A stretch of DNA of 64,000 nt, taken from positions 1 to 64,000 of the forward strand of contig CANBSH010000004.1 of NCBI GenBank assembly GCA_947372105.1, written 5' to 3'. A model generated the notes under the pieces. The model made no database searches. It was not told the DNA's origin and saw nothing but the letters and a program-made list of their open reading frames with translations. The stretch comes from Chitinophagaceae bacterium. Lineage in GTDB: Bacteria > Bacteroidota > Bacteroidia > Chitinophagales > Chitinophagaceae. Shown in pieces: positions 1 to 10,176 of this stretch; position 1 is the first letter of the stretch; the number at the start of each line of letters is the position of its first letter. The translations under genes were made by a program, and so were the position numbers.

Positions 1-2
1 GA

Positions 3-194
3 GAAGAAGAAAGAAAATGGAGTTTTAGAAGCAAAGGTAACTTTGATGTTAATATATTTGCAAGAACTCATTTTGAAGGAGGTGGGCATGCGAATGCTGC
101 GGGTGGTCGTTCTTCGAAATCGGTTGAAGAAACCTTACAAGATTTTAAAACCATTATAGAAAATTATAAAACCCAATTAACACAATTAAAATAA
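3..194 (+). CDS. DHH-family phosphoesterase (NrnA-like), C-terminal fragment, truncated by window start
   Basis: Frame 3 reads ...FARTHFEGGGHANAAGGRSSKSVEETLQDFKTIIENYKTQLTQLK*; GGGHxxAAGG is the DHHA1 motif. Confidence 0.85.
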   Translation, partial: EEERKWSFRSKGNFDVNIFARTHFEGGGHANAAGGRSSKSVEETLQDFKTIIENYKTQLTQLK

Positions 195-195
195 A

Positions 196-1095
196 ATGAT
201 AAAATCAACTTTAAAGTTAGTAGCTGCTATTGTATTGTTTGCAAGTTGTAACCAATATGAAAAAGCCCCTTCTGGAATGCTTTACAAAATCACTCACGGA
301 AGTGGTAATGCTAAAAAATTGGAACAAGGCCAATTTGTAAAAATCAATATTGAGTACAAATTAAAAACTAAAGACACTGTATTAAGTTCTACTTATGGTG
401 TTATCCCAGTTTATTTCCCTATAGACACTGCAAGATTGGGTAAATACACATTTACTGAAATTGTTATTAATTGTAAAAAAGGAGATAAGGTTGACTTCTC
501 TTTAAGTATTGACACTTTAGTTAAAATGGGTGCGGTACAATACAATGAAGTATTTAAAGCAAAAGATGTCATCTTAGGTAAAGCTGAAATCTTAGACGTA
601 TTTGCTGATGTTTCTAAAGTAGATGCTGACTATAAAAAAGAAACTTTAGCTGAAAAAAATAGAGAAATCAATAACATCAAAGCTTATTTAGATAAGAATA
701 AAATTAAAGCAATACAATCACCTGAAGGTGTATTTGTAGTTGTTAAAGAAGCAGGCGATGCTGCTAATAAAATTGATTCTACTAAAATAGCTAGTGTGTT
801 TTACAAAGGATATAGTTTTGATGGTAAGGTTTTTGATACGAACATTAAACCTAATGATCCAGCAGCAAAACCATTTGACGTGAAAGTATTGACTAATTCA
901 GTAATTCAAGGATGGGATATTGGTTTACAATATTTTGGTAAAGGCGGAAAAGGAACTATTTATGTTCCTGCTATGTTAGCTTATGGCCCTCAACCTAATG
1001 GACAAATCAAAGCATACGAAAGTTTAGCTTTTGATCTAGAAATTCAAGATGTAACTAAGAGAACTGCTGAAGCTCCAGCAGCTCCTAAAAAATAA
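196..1095 (+). CDS. FKBP-type peptidyl-prolyl cis-trans isomerase, lipoprotein
   Basis: Lipobox-like N-terminus (LFASC); C-terminal FKBP pattern (VIQGWDIGLQYFGKGGKGTIYVPAMLAYG). Confidence 0.85.
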   Translation: MIKSTLKLVAAIVLFASCNQYEKAPSGMLYKITHGSGNAKKLEQGQFVKINIEYKLKTKDTVLSSTYGVIPVYFPIDTARLGKYTFTEIVINCKKGDKVDFSLSIDTLVKMGAVQYNEVFKAKDVILGKAEILDVFADVSKVDADYKKETLAEKNREINNIKAYLDKNKIKAIQSPEGVFVVVKEAGDAANKIDSTKIASVFYKGYSFDGKVFDTNIKPNDPAAKPFDVKVLTNSVIQGWDIGLQYFGKGGKGTIYVPAMLAYGPQPNGQIKAYESLAFDLEIQDVTKRTAEAPAAPKK

Positions 1096-1116
1096 TTTCA
1101 ATTTTTTAGTTGACAT

Positions 1117-1160
1117 AAAAAAGCGTCCCTTATCTATTATGATTCGGGACGCTTTTTTTT
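1117..1160. terminator. Bidirectional intrinsic terminator between convergent FKBP gene and folP
   Basis: AAAAAAGCGTCCC-loop-GGGACGCTTTTTTTT. Confidence 0.9.
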
Positions 1161-1266
1161 AAGGTACGCTTAATAGAGTATATTATTTGAAAATAAGCAA
1201 ATCCTATTTGCTTGAAATATAAAATCTTTGAATGAAATATAACATCTCATTTTTATTCTAAACTTA

Positions 1267-2091
1267 TTATTTCAAATAGGGGATGAGTTGAATCAGTTCC
1301 ACTGCCTCTTTCACATCATGCACTCTTAAAATGGAAGCCCCTTTTAATAAACCAATTGTATTTAATACGGTGGTTCCATTAAGCGATTCTTCGGGTGTGA
1401 TGCCTAAGGTTTTATAGATGGCTGATTTACGTGACACGCCTAATAAGATGGGTAATTCCAGTACTTTTAATTGATCTAATTTTTGCACCATCTCAAAATT
1501 TTCTGTGAGGGTTTTTCCAAATCCAAATCCTGGATCAATGACCCAGTTATCAATTCCTTTTTTTTTGAATAGTTGCTTTTTTGCTTCAAAATAAGATATT
1601 AAGGCAGGTATTAATGCTGTTCTATTTTCAATTTCATGCATGGTTTCGGGCTTTCCCGTTAAATGCATTCCTATATATCCTGCGTTATATTGAATCACCA
1701 CCTTTAAAATGGAAGGATCAAAACTACCCGCACTAATATCATTAATAATATGAGCACCTGCATTAATAGCTGCTTCAGCAACTACACTTTGATAGGTGTC
1801 AATGGAGATGAGTTGATGGGGGTAATGATGATGGATCATTTCTATGACAGGAACCACTCTTGCTATTTCTGTCGCAATATCAACACGATCTGCTCCTGGT
1901 CGAGTACTTTGCCCACCCACATCAATCACTTGGACTCCTTCATGGATAAATTGACTCACTTTTTGAAGGATTCCATTTTCATGTTCTACCCGGCTATGGG
2001 CATAAAATGAATCGGGGGTAGCATTCAAAATGCCCATGACTTGAGGGGAGGAAAGATCCCATTTCAAATGATGTGCGGCATTTATGAACAT
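1267..2091 (-). CDS. folP: Dihydropteroate synthase
   Basis: MGILNATPDSF, DVGGQSTRPGA, DPGFGFGKT motifs. Confidence 0.95.
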   Translation of the reverse strand: MFINAAHHLKWDLSSPQVMGILNATPDSFYAHSRVEHENGILQKVSQFIHEGVQVIDVGGQSTRPGADRVDIATEIARVVPVIEMIHHHYPHQLISIDTYQSVVAEAAINAGAHIINDISAGSFDPSILKVVIQYNAGYIGMHLTGKPETMHEIENRTALIPALISYFEAKKQLFKKKGIDNWVIDPGFGFGKTLTENFEMVQKLDQLKVLELPILLGVSRKSAIYKTLGITPEESLNGTTVLNTIGLLKGASILRVHDVKEAVELIQLIPYLK

Positions 2092-2170
2092 AGTTTTATT
2101 ATAAAGTGGTTATTGATTATCTTGCAAGGGTTCAAAGATATTAACTAACCGACTAATTAGGTCATTTTTC

Positions 2171-2716
2171 ATGAGTCAAACTTCTACACAATTTGATCAA
2201 GCGATAGCTTCTTGTAGTGATATTTTTATCAAAAAAACCAAGGATTACGGTACCGCATGGCGTGTATTAAGGATTATTTCGGTAGTAGATCAAATCTTCA
2301 TTAAGGCACTTCGTATTAGAACTATACAGGATATTGGTACTCAAAAAGTGGGTGATGATATTGCTTCTGAATTCAAAGGCATTATTAATTACTCTGTAAT
2401 TGGTTTAATTCAATTAAAATTAGGAGATCCTAAAGTAGAAGAATTGCCTGTTGATCAAGTTCAAAGTATGTATGATGAATATGTACATTTCGCAAAATCT
2501 ACAATGTTAGATAAGAATCATGATTACGGTGAAGCATGGAGAGATATGAGTCAAGAAAGTTATGCTGATTTAATATTAATGAAGCTTATGCGCATAAGAC
2601 AAATATTAACCAATGATGGAAAAACAATCATTAGCGAAGGGATTGACGCTAACTTTGTTGATATTTTAAACTATTCGGTGTTTGCACTTATTCAAATTGA
2701 AGAAGGGAAACATTAG
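2171..2716 (+). CDS. DUF1599 domain protein with two tandem copies
   Basis: KKTKDYGTAWRVLR...IKALRIRTIQ and LDKNHDYGEAWRDM...LMKLMRIRQI internal repeat. Confidence 0.85.
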   Translation: MSQTSTQFDQAIASCSDIFIKKTKDYGTAWRVLRIISVVDQIFIKALRIRTIQDIGTQKVGDDIASEFKGIINYSVIGLIQLKLGDPKVEELPVDQVQSMYDEYVHFAKSTMLDKNHDYGEAWRDMSQESYADLILMKLMRIRQILTNDGKTIISEGIDANFVDILNYSVFALIQIEEGKH

Positions 2717-2759
2717 TAATCGAGAACATTCATTCACATTTACCATTTTAAAAATAACC

Positions 2760-3824
2760 ATGCAAAACTTCTTAAAAATTTTACGCTGGTCTGTAGGTAT
2801 TTTATTTATTTTTTCAGGTTTAATAAAAGCCAATGATCCATTAGGGTTAAGTTATAAAATGCAGGAATTTTTTGATGTATGGGGAATGGGCTTTTTCTCG
2901 GATTATACTTTAGCCTTGTCTTTATTTATGAATGTCCTAGAAATTGTTACAGGTATTGCTTTAATAATTAAATACCCTTATCAACAAACACTTTGGTTAT
3001 TATTGGCTCTAATTGTCTTCTTTACCTTCTTAACAGGGTATGCCTTATTTTCTGGAAAAATTAAAACCTGTGGTTGCTTTGGAGATTGTATTCCTCTTAC
3101 CCCTCAAACTTCATTTATAAAGGATATTCTGCTTTTATTATCCATTATCATTTTATTATTTAATAAGAAGAAAGTAAAAACAAATACGTATCCTGCATTA
3201 GGTATATTTATTTTATTAATTTCTACTTTTGCAGTAGGGTATGGTCAAAAACAGGTGTTAGATCATTTACCAATCATTGATTGTTTACCTTATAAACAAG
3301 GAAACGATATTGTTGAAAAAATGAAAATGCCACAAGGTGCCATTCCAGATAGTGTCGCTATTATGATGGAATTTGAAAAAGGAGGAAAGAAATATATTTT
3401 TGATGCTAGTAATTTCCCTGAAAATTTTGATTCTACCTATGTCTATAAAGACAGAAAAGAAGTAGTGATTACAAAAGGAAATGGATTAAAGCCTGCTATA
3501 GAAGATTTTACTTTAACTACTTTAAACGGAGTGGATACGACCCAACAGCTGTTTTCGAACCCGCTGCCTTATGTTTTAATTTTCGCCGGAAAAATAGATT
3601 CGTCTGTTCCTTGGGAAACCTTACTTGCTAAAGTTAAAAGTAAACATACCCTTGTATATGTTGTAACTGCTGATAAATCAGGCGCTTCTGAGATTTTAAA
3701 AAATCAAAACATCCTTATTGCAGACATTACATTAATTAAAACAGCAGCAAGAGTTTGGCCAACAGTGATGGTCATGAATGGATCCAACATCATGCAAAAA
3801 ATTAGTTATTTAGATTACAAGTAA
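2760..3824 (+). CDS. DoxX/MauE-like membrane protein with C-terminal thioredoxin-like region (BT_3928-like)
   Basis: Four-TM region with KTCGCFGDC, then a PxxxFTL/TLNG redoxin-like region; internal ATG 2760 preferred over ORF start 2682 to avoid overlap. Confidence 0.8.
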   Translation: MQNFLKILRWSVGILFIFSGLIKANDPLGLSYKMQEFFDVWGMGFFSDYTLALSLFMNVLEIVTGIALIIKYPYQQTLWLLLALIVFFTFLTGYALFSGKIKTCGCFGDCIPLTPQTSFIKDILLLLSIIILLFNKKKVKTNTYPALGIFILLISTFAVGYGQKQVLDHLPIIDCLPYKQGNDIVEKMKMPQGAIPDSVAIMMEFEKGGKKYIFDASNFPENFDSTYVYKDRKEVVITKGNGLKPAIEDFTLTTLNGVDTTQQLFSNPLPYVLIFAGKIDSSVPWETLLAKVKSKHTLVYVVTADKSGASEILKNQNILIADITLIKTAARVWPTVMVMNGSNIMQKISYLDYK

Positions 3825-3855
3825 ACTAAACTAACTTTGATATAAATACAGTTTT

Positions 3856-4254
3856 ATGTCAAAGATTAAAACGATCATTTTAAAGAAAGGGCCACACTTT
3901 AATGTGGTTTCTCCTGACACTAAAGTCATTGAAGCTTTAACTATAATGAAAGCTGAAAACCTAAGTTATGTGGTGATAAAGAACAACGAAGAGTTTTTAG
4001 GAATCATGTCGGAACGCGACTATACACATAAAATTAAATTGGAAGGCAGAAAGTCAGATGCTACCACTGTGAAAGATATTATGTCTAATAATTTACCTGT
4101 GGTGAGTTACGATGAGGATTTAAAACGTTGCATGGTATTAATGAATGTATACAAAACACGTTACTTGCCTGTATTTGATGAAATGGAATTCAAGGGAGTC
4201 CTTACTATGAATGACTTGATGAGAGAGGTGATGAATGACGCAGAAACAGTTTAA
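3856..4254 (+). CDS. CBS domain-containing protein
   Basis: Two CBS repeats (GIMSERDYTHKI; GVLTMNDLMREV). Confidence 0.9.
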   Translation: MSKIKTIILKKGPHFNVVSPDTKVIEALTIMKAENLSYVVIKNNEEFLGIMSERDYTHKIKLEGRKSDATTVKDIMSNNLPVVSYDEDLKRCMVLMNVYKTRYLPVFDEMEFKGVLTMNDLMREVMNDAETV

Positions 4255-4536
4255 TTATTTTATGATTACTTCGGTAATCACATTTTCACCCATCTTTTCA
4301 TTTACTCTTTGAATGATTTGTGTTTTTTGAAAACCTAATTCGTTTTTTAAAGGACCTATACTTGTTTCAATAAAAAGTTTCTGATTAAATATGTAAATTT
4401 TATCTGTATATTTTGCCACAGTAACCCCCATAATTTCTGACCAAACTTCTTCAATTTGTGCAGCTCTAATGCCATTCTTTAATTTACTATTTTGAACGAA
4501 GTCCTTTAATGCATCGCCCAATTTAAATAATCCCAT
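4255..4536 (-). CDS. DUF721 domain protein (DciA-like)
   Basis: Short basic protein; WSEIMGVTVAKYTDKIYIFNQKLFIETSIGPLKNELGFQKTQIIQRVNE pattern; directly downstream of recF. Confidence 0.8.
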   Translation of the reverse strand: MGLFKLGDALKDFVQNSKLKNGIRAAQIEEVWSEIMGVTVAKYTDKIYIFNQKLFIETSIGPLKNELGFQKTQIIQRVNEKMGENVITEVIIK

Positions 4537-4554
4537 AGCAGCAATTTACACTTT

Positions 4555-5637
4555 TTATAATTCAATTAATTGATATGAGGTTAAATGTTTCCCCAGTAAT
4601 GACGTTAATCTGTCTTTATGTGTATCTGTGATAAAAACTTGACCATCTGTGGATTGACTGACCCAATCTAATAATTGAATCATCCTTTTTTCATCTAACT
4701 TTTCAAAAATATCATCCATTAATAAAATAGGAGCGTAGCCTTTATATTTTTTAATGAGTATCCATTCGGCTAAACGAATCGCAAACAATAAGCTTTTTCT
4801 TTGCCCCTGGGAAGCTTCTTGTTTAAAAGACTGTTGCTGTATCGTAATCAACAAATCATCTTTATGAATACCAAATTGTGTTCTTTGTAAAATTTTATCT
4901 TTGGGTAAGGACAGATGTAATAAATTTTCAAAACTTTCCTGATGTAATGCAGATTGATATTGAATATCTATTTGATCCAATTGGCCTGCAATATGTTCGT
5001 ATAAATTTAAAATGAGGGGTAACCATTCTTTCAATAATTCCTTTCGATATTGATGAATGGGATTTCCATTTTGAATAAGTTGTTCATTCAGCGTTTCCAA
5101 TAACAAAGTGTCAAGCTGACCAGTTTCAGCAGCCATCTTTAATAAACTATTTCTTTGTAATAAAACTTTATTGTACTGAATAAGTGTCTTTAAATAGTCA
5201 GGGTAAATTTGAGACAATAAACTGTCCATTAATTTGCGTCTTTCTTCACTACTCCCTGTTATTATTTGAACATCGTCGGGAGCAATCATAACACAAGGTA
5301 TTTTACCAATATGCTGTGAATATTTTGGAATCAATTCTTCATCAAAATAAAATTCCTTTTTTAAAGTTTCTCTAAGAATACATTTAATATTGACTTCATT
5401 TAGGTTAATGATGAATTTCCCTTCTATTTTCATTCCCTGATAGGCATGATGTACATTTTGAGCATCCGGGCGATTAAAATAGCTTTTCGTGAAAGACAAA
5501 TAATACAAAGCATCTAAAATATTGGTTTTCCCCATTCCATTGGCACCTACAATTCCAACAATTCGATGAGTGAAATCAAATTGAGTTTGTACGTAATTTC
5601 TAAATTGAACCAATGAAAGTTGCTTAATCTCCAGCAT
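4555..5637 (-). CDS. recF: DNA replication/repair protein RecF
   Basis: IVGANGMGKTNILDALYYLSFTKS Walker A region; ASQGQRKSLLFAIRLAE signature; MDDIFEKLDEKR Walker B. Start set at MLEIKQL (ORF track start 5652). Confidence 0.93.
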   Translation of the reverse strand: MLEIKQLSLVQFRNYVQTQFDFTHRIVGIVGANGMGKTNILDALYYLSFTKSYFNRPDAQNVHHAYQGMKIEGKFIINLNEVNIKCILRETLKKEFYFDEELIPKYSQHIGKIPCVMIAPDDVQIITGSSEERRKLMDSLLSQIYPDYLKTLIQYNKVLLQRNSLLKMAAETGQLDTLLLETLNEQLIQNGNPIHQYRKELLKEWLPLILNLYEHIAGQLDQIDIQYQSALHQESFENLLHLSLPKDKILQRTQFGIHKDDLLITIQQQSFKQEASQGQRKSLLFAIRLAEWILIKKYKGYAPILLMDDIFEKLDEKRMIQLLDWVSQSTDGQVFITDTHKDRLTSLLGKHLTSYQLIEL

Positions 5638-5714
5638 GACTGCAAAATACAAAGGGAATCATTAAGCCCCTTTAAATTTGACAAAAAGCTGTAATTTTAT
5701 TAAAATTTTATGGA

Positions 5715-6242
5715 ATGACCTTAATTAGTGAACAACAACTACCCAGTATCGTAAAGCGATTAGCGCATCAAATTTTGGAAACCTATCCTGGTTTGAAAAA
5801 TGCTGTGATTGTAGGATTGCAGCCAAGAGGGGTTTACTTAAGTGATCGTATTGTAGCTGCTCTGCAAAAGGAAATTCCTGCCGAACAGGTTATTTATGGA
5901 AAACTGGATATTACATTTTATCGTGATGATATCCGTCGTGAACTACATTTAGCGACACAAACCGATTTACCCTTTAGTATTGAAGGGAAAACGGTCATTT
6001 TAATAGATGATGTGTTATTTACCGGCAGAACCATCAGAGCCGCTTTGGATGCTTTATTATCCTTTGGGAGACCTTCAAAAGTTAGTTTATGTGTCCTTGT
6101 AGATCGTAAACCTAGCCGTGAATTACCCATTCAACCGGATTTTACAGGTAAGGAAATGGTAGACGAATCCCCTTATAAAGTAAAAGTGAGATGGCAGGAA
6201 AATGATGGGGTAGATGATGTTATTTTACAAGTAGAAGCATAG
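5715..6242 (+). CDS. pyrR: Bifunctional pyr regulator / uracil phosphoribosyltransferase PyrR
   Basis: VILIDDVLFTGRTIRAALDALLSFGRP PRPP motif; PyrR-type organisation. Confidence 0.92.
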   Translation: MTLISEQQLPSIVKRLAHQILETYPGLKNAVIVGLQPRGVYLSDRIVAALQKEIPAEQVIYGKLDITFYRDDIRRELHLATQTDLPFSIEGKTVILIDDVLFTGRTIRAALDALLSFGRPSKVSLCVLVDRKPSRELPIQPDFTGKEMVDESPYKVKVRWQENDGVDDVILQVEA

Positions 6243-6286
6243 TATCTATTGGTCAGTTCAAATAATTATATTAATTTTGTTTTTTA

Positions 6287-7222
6287 ATGGCACTAACTAC
6301 CAAACATCTTCTTGGTATCAAGGACCTCACAACCGAGGATATCCAACTTATTTTATCTACCGCAACTCAGTTTAAAGAAGTCTTACAAAGGCCCGTTAAA
6401 AAGGTTCCTACCTTAAGAGACGTTACCATTGTAAACTTATTTTACGAAAATTCTACCCGAACTCGTATTTCATTTGAATTAGCAGAAAAAAGGCTTTCAG
6501 CGGACGTGGTTAATTTTACAGTATCTAATTCATCTGCCGCTAAAGGAGAAACCTTATTGGATACGGTTAATAATATTTTAAGTATGAAAGTGGATATGGT
6601 GGTCATGAGGCATAGTGCTTCAGGGGCTCCCCATTATCTTGCAAAACATATTGATGCTGCAATTATCAATGCAGGAGACGGTATTAATGAACATCCTACA
6701 CAAGCTTTATTAGATGCTTTTTCGATGAAAGAAAAGCTGGGAAAATTAGAAGGTTTAAAAGTGGCGATCATAGGCGATATCATGCACAGTCGAGTTGCTT
6801 TAAGTAATATTTATCTGCTTAAAAAAATGGGAGCTGAAGTGATGGTTTCTGGCCCACCAACCTTAATACCAACTTATTTGAAGGAAGCGATGGATATACA
6901 AGTTGAATACAACATTGACAAAGCACTAGCTTGGTGTGATGTTGCCAATGTGCTTAGAATTCAATTAGAACGTCAAAATCAGCCTTTATTCTCCTCCCTA
7001 AGAGAATATAATCTAGCTTATGGGATTACTAAAAATCGCTTACACAAGCTTTCTAAAGAAATAGTCATTATGCACCCTGGCCCTATTAATAGAGGGGTAG
7101 AATTAGATAGTGATGTAGCAGATAGCCCACATTCTATAATTTTAGACCAGGTTGAAAATGGAGTGGCGGTTAGAATGGCTTGTTTATACCTATTAACGGG
7201 AAGAACACAACCTACCACGTAG
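6287..7222 (+). CDS. pyrB: Aspartate carbamoyltransferase catalytic subunit
   Basis: FYENSTRTRISFE, HPTQALLDAF, MHPGPINRGVE motifs. Confidence 0.96.
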   Translation: MALTTKHLLGIKDLTTEDIQLILSTATQFKEVLQRPVKKVPTLRDVTIVNLFYENSTRTRISFELAEKRLSADVVNFTVSNSSAAKGETLLDTVNNILSMKVDMVVMRHSASGAPHYLAKHIDAAIINAGDGINEHPTQALLDAFSMKEKLGKLEGLKVAIIGDIMHSRVALSNIYLLKKMGAEVMVSGPPTLIPTYLKEAMDIQVEYNIDKALAWCDVANVLRIQLERQNQPLFSSLREYNLAYGITKNRLHKLSKEIVIMHPGPINRGVELDSDVADSPHSIILDQVENGVAVRMACLYLLTGRTQPTT

Positions 7223-7252
7223 TTTTCACTAATATTTTATTACTTTTATTGC

Positions 7253-7729
7253 ATGCAAAGAATTTGCCTCTTTCCAGGAACATTTGATCCAGTTACTTTG
7301 GGTCATATTGATATCATCGATAGGTCATTACCTATTTTTGATAAAGTAGTAGTAGGTATTGGTATTAATGCAGCTAAAAATCCAATGTTTTCGGCAGAGC
7401 AACGTAAAATTTGGTTTGAAGAAATTTATAAAAATGAACCCAAAGTAGAAGTTGCTATTTATGATGGTTTAACCGTTAAGTTTTGTCAATCTATCAATGC
7501 TCATTTTATTTTAAGAGGTATTCGTTACGTGAGTGATTTTGAATATGAGAAAACAATTGCAGATGCTAACAGAACCATGGATCGACATATTGAAACGCTA
7601 TTTTTAACTGGTGAACCCAAGTTTACATCAGTCGCTTCCACCATTGTAAGAGATATTTTAAGAAATGGGGGAGATGCATCACCCTTTTTACCCGAAGTGG
7701 TTATTAAATCTTTAGCGCACAACAAATAG
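7253..7729 (+). CDS. coaD: Phosphopantetheine adenylyltransferase
   Basis: FPGTFDPVTLGHIDII; LRGIRYVSDFEYE. Confidence 0.95.
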   Translation: MQRICLFPGTFDPVTLGHIDIIDRSLPIFDKVVVGIGINAAKNPMFSAEQRKIWFEEIYKNEPKVEVAIYDGLTVKFCQSINAHFILRGIRYVSDFEYEKTIADANRTMDRHIETLFLTGEPKFTSVASTIVRDILRNGGDASPFLPEVVIKSLAHNK

Positions 7730-7809
7730 TGCATACTATTAATTCCTTATCTAGTGAACACGATTTTATCTTAATCAAACGATACTTTCATAATAAAAAG
7801 TAGGTTGAA

Positions 7810-8226
7810 CTATTCACTTTTTAGATAAGCTGCTATAACTAGTTTTATATTTTCATAGGTATGTTGCATGGGTATTCCTAATGCATCTAAAGAGAACCAT
7901 TCCATTTTTTCAATATCTTCTTCGGTTTGAGGAATACCATTTTGTAAATCTTGTATACTCATTTTATACCAATGTGTTTCCTTAGTCACTTGAGTATTTA
8001 AATAGTTGTCAAAATAGTCATGATAAGTGATCGTGATTATTTCGTTGAGATGTATTTGAGTTAAACCTGTTTCTTCTTGTACTTCTCTTAATGCACATTG
8101 GGGTATGGTTTCCCCTGGATCTAATTTCCCTTTGGGTAAATCCCAAAACCCTCGTCTAAAAATCCATAAAATCTCTTGTTTAGGATTCATGACAATTCCA
8201 CCGGCTGCAATTATAGTTGTTGACAT
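7810..8226 (-). CDS. NUDIX hydrolase
   Basis: Nudix box GKLDPGETIPQCALREVQEETGL. Confidence 0.92.
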   Translation of the reverse strand: MSTTIIAAGGIVMNPKQEILWIFRRGFWDLPKGKLDPGETIPQCALREVQEETGLTQIHLNEIITITYHDYFDNYLNTQVTKETHWYKMSIQDLQNGIPQTEEDIEKMEWFSLDALGIPMQHTYENIKLVIAAYLKSE

Positions 8227-8317
8227 AAAATGTGTAAAGTATTTAGTAACTCTTGAGCCGTTTTAGGGAAATTGACTTTAATTTCGCTGCAATAATTCAT
8301 TACAATATTCAAATTAC

Positions 8318-8947
8318 ATGACGAATCAAAAAGCCGTTGCCGAAAAACTACTTCAAGTAGGTGCTGTAAAATTAAGCCCAAATAATCCATTTACATGGGC
8401 TAGCGGATGGAAAAGTCCTATTTATTGTGACAATCGCAAGGTTTTATCGTTTCCTTATGTTCGTGATTTTATCAAAAGTGAAATGTGTAATGTGATATTT
8501 GAAAAATTTGAAGGGGCAGATATGTTAGCTGGGGTAGCAACTGCTGGTATTCCTTGGGGCGCTATGGCAGCGGATCAATTAAAGCTTCCTTATATTTATG
8601 TTCGTCCAAAACCTAAAGAACATGGTTTAGGTAATCAAATTGAAGGAGCTTATCAGCCAAGTAATAAAATATTAGTTATTGAAGATTTAATTTCCACTGG
8701 GAAAAGCAGTTTGCAAGTGGTAGATGTTTTAAGAAATGCAGGATTAGATGTGGTAGGTATGGTTTCCATATTTAACTATGGTTTTAATATCGCCGAAGAA
8801 GCATTTAAAAACGCAGGCGTTCCCTATTTATCTTTGACAAATTACCAAAGCTTGATAGAATTAGCAGTGGAAAAAGGAGAGGTAGATGCCTCTACACAGG
8901 ATTTATTGATGCAATGGAGAAATAGTCCATCTACTTGGATGCAATAG
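8318..8947 (+). CDS. pyrE: Orotate phosphoribosyltransferase
   Basis: WASGWKSPIYCDNR; ILVIEDLISTGKSSLQVVDVLR. Confidence 0.95.
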   Translation: MTNQKAVAEKLLQVGAVKLSPNNPFTWASGWKSPIYCDNRKVLSFPYVRDFIKSEMCNVIFEKFEGADMLAGVATAGIPWGAMAADQLKLPYIYVRPKPKEHGLGNQIEGAYQPSNKILVIEDLISTGKSSLQVVDVLRNAGLDVVGMVSIFNYGFNIAEEAFKNAGVPYLSLTNYQSLIELAVEKGEVDASTQDLLMQWRNSPSTWMQ

Positions 8948-8989
8948 TATTGGCTTTTGTAATAGCTTTAAAATAGAAAAGTTTATTGA

Positions 8990-9451
8990 TTATCTAAGTG
9001 CTTCCGCTAAATTTAATTTTTGAGTTGTCTCAAACTCAATTGGAATTGTTTTAGTAAACATTCCTTTAGATAAGGTTGAAATCCCTTTGACATTAATTTT
9101 CATAGGTCTGTTGAAAATGATATCAACACTATTTTTTAAGATATCTGTTAATTCCACTTGCATAGTGGCTGGTAATTTAAAAGTGGCTTCTGCTGGTATT
9201 GAAAAAGTAGTATCTAATTTGTAATGTGTAAATAGATGATCATTTATAAAAATATCTGCTTCTAACTTTTGCAAGCTTAACGAAAAGTTATTTGGGTTCT
9301 CATATACAAAATCAGCCTTGAAAATATTTTTACCCCAACTTGCTTTTTCAATTTTGATAGATTGAACTCCTTTAAATACAAAAGGTTTAGGTTGACTACA
9401 TGACATTATCAATATCACTAAACTTAATAACAATAATTTATAAAGTCGCAT
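8990..9451 (-). CDS. LEA type 2-like lipoprotein
   Basis: Lipobox LIMSCS; IKIEKASWGKNIFKADFVYENPNNFSLSLQKLEADIFIND pattern. Confidence 0.7.
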   Translation of the reverse strand: MRLYKLLLLSLVILIMSCSQPKPFVFKGVQSIKIEKASWGKNIFKADFVYENPNNFSLSLQKLEADIFINDHLFTHYKLDTTFSIPAEATFKLPATMQVELTDILKNSVDIIFNRPMKINVKGISTLSKGMFTKTIPIEFETTQKLNLAEALR

Positions 9452-9522
9452 TTTCTAGTTTTGGTTAAAATTATTGGATATTTGCGTAAGGCACTCATTT
9501 ATTTTAATAAGATTTTCTTAAA

Positions 9523-10176
9523 ATGATTCAAAGCGATTTTCAATATTTTGGCACCATTAGTTTTATACAACATTTGTATACTATTCAAAAAGTGTATTTG
9601 AATCCCAATCTACCTTTTACTAAAATGAGTTTTAAAAATAGATGTATAATAGCTAGTTCTCAAGGACCCCTCACATTAAGTATTCCACTCATTGGCGGAC
9701 GTGATCAAAAAATACCTATCCAAGACATTCGTATAGCGTATGAGGCACCTTGGAGAGAACAGCATTTAAGAGCTATCACTGTTAACTATAAAAGAGCGCC
9801 ATTTTTTGAATATTACGAACAAAGTCTAGTTGATTTATATCAACAAAAACCTGATACATTAATTGAATTTTTGATGGCATGTCACATATGGGTGCATCAA
9901 CAAATAAAAGCTCCTTGGATAATTGTTTCTGAAATGGAGGAAAGTTTACCTATTTATGATGTATCATGTAATAATGATGAAACCGATCATTCAAACAAGG
10001 GAGTTTATGTTCACTATACATCACCTTACACCCCTAAAAATTACACAACCTATCAAGAACTAGCGCCTTATCAACAGGTATTCAGTGACAAAACTGGGTT
10101 TTTAAATAATCTATGTATTTTGGATAAACTGTTTTGTGAGGGAGGCCCTTATATTAGTAAACAATGGGCGCAGTAG
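9523..10176 (+). CDS. WbqC family protein
   Basis: SFKNRCIIASSQGPLTLSIPLIGGRDQKIPIQDIRI...WREQHLRAI. Confidence 0.88.
   Translation: MIQSDFQYFGTISFIQHLYTIQKVYLNPNLPFTKMSFKNRCIIASSQGPLTLSIPLIGGRDQKIPIQDIRIAYEAPWREQHLRAITVNYKRAPFFEYYEQSLVDLYQQKPDTLIEFLMACHIWVHQQIKAPWIIVSEMEESLPIYDVSCNNDETDHSNKGVYVHYTSPYTPKNYTTYQELAPYQQVFSDKTGFLNNLCILDKLFCEGGPYISKQWAQ

Noticed and set aside
1750-2010. Plus-strand ORF opposite folP
   Set aside because: Shadow ORF within a well-supported dihydropteroate synthase
5651-5673. AAAGGG...CCCTTT hairpin upstream of pyrR, considered as a PyrR attenuator
   Set aside because: Only a 6-bp stem, no T-run, no anti-terminator or conserved PyrR-binding loop visible
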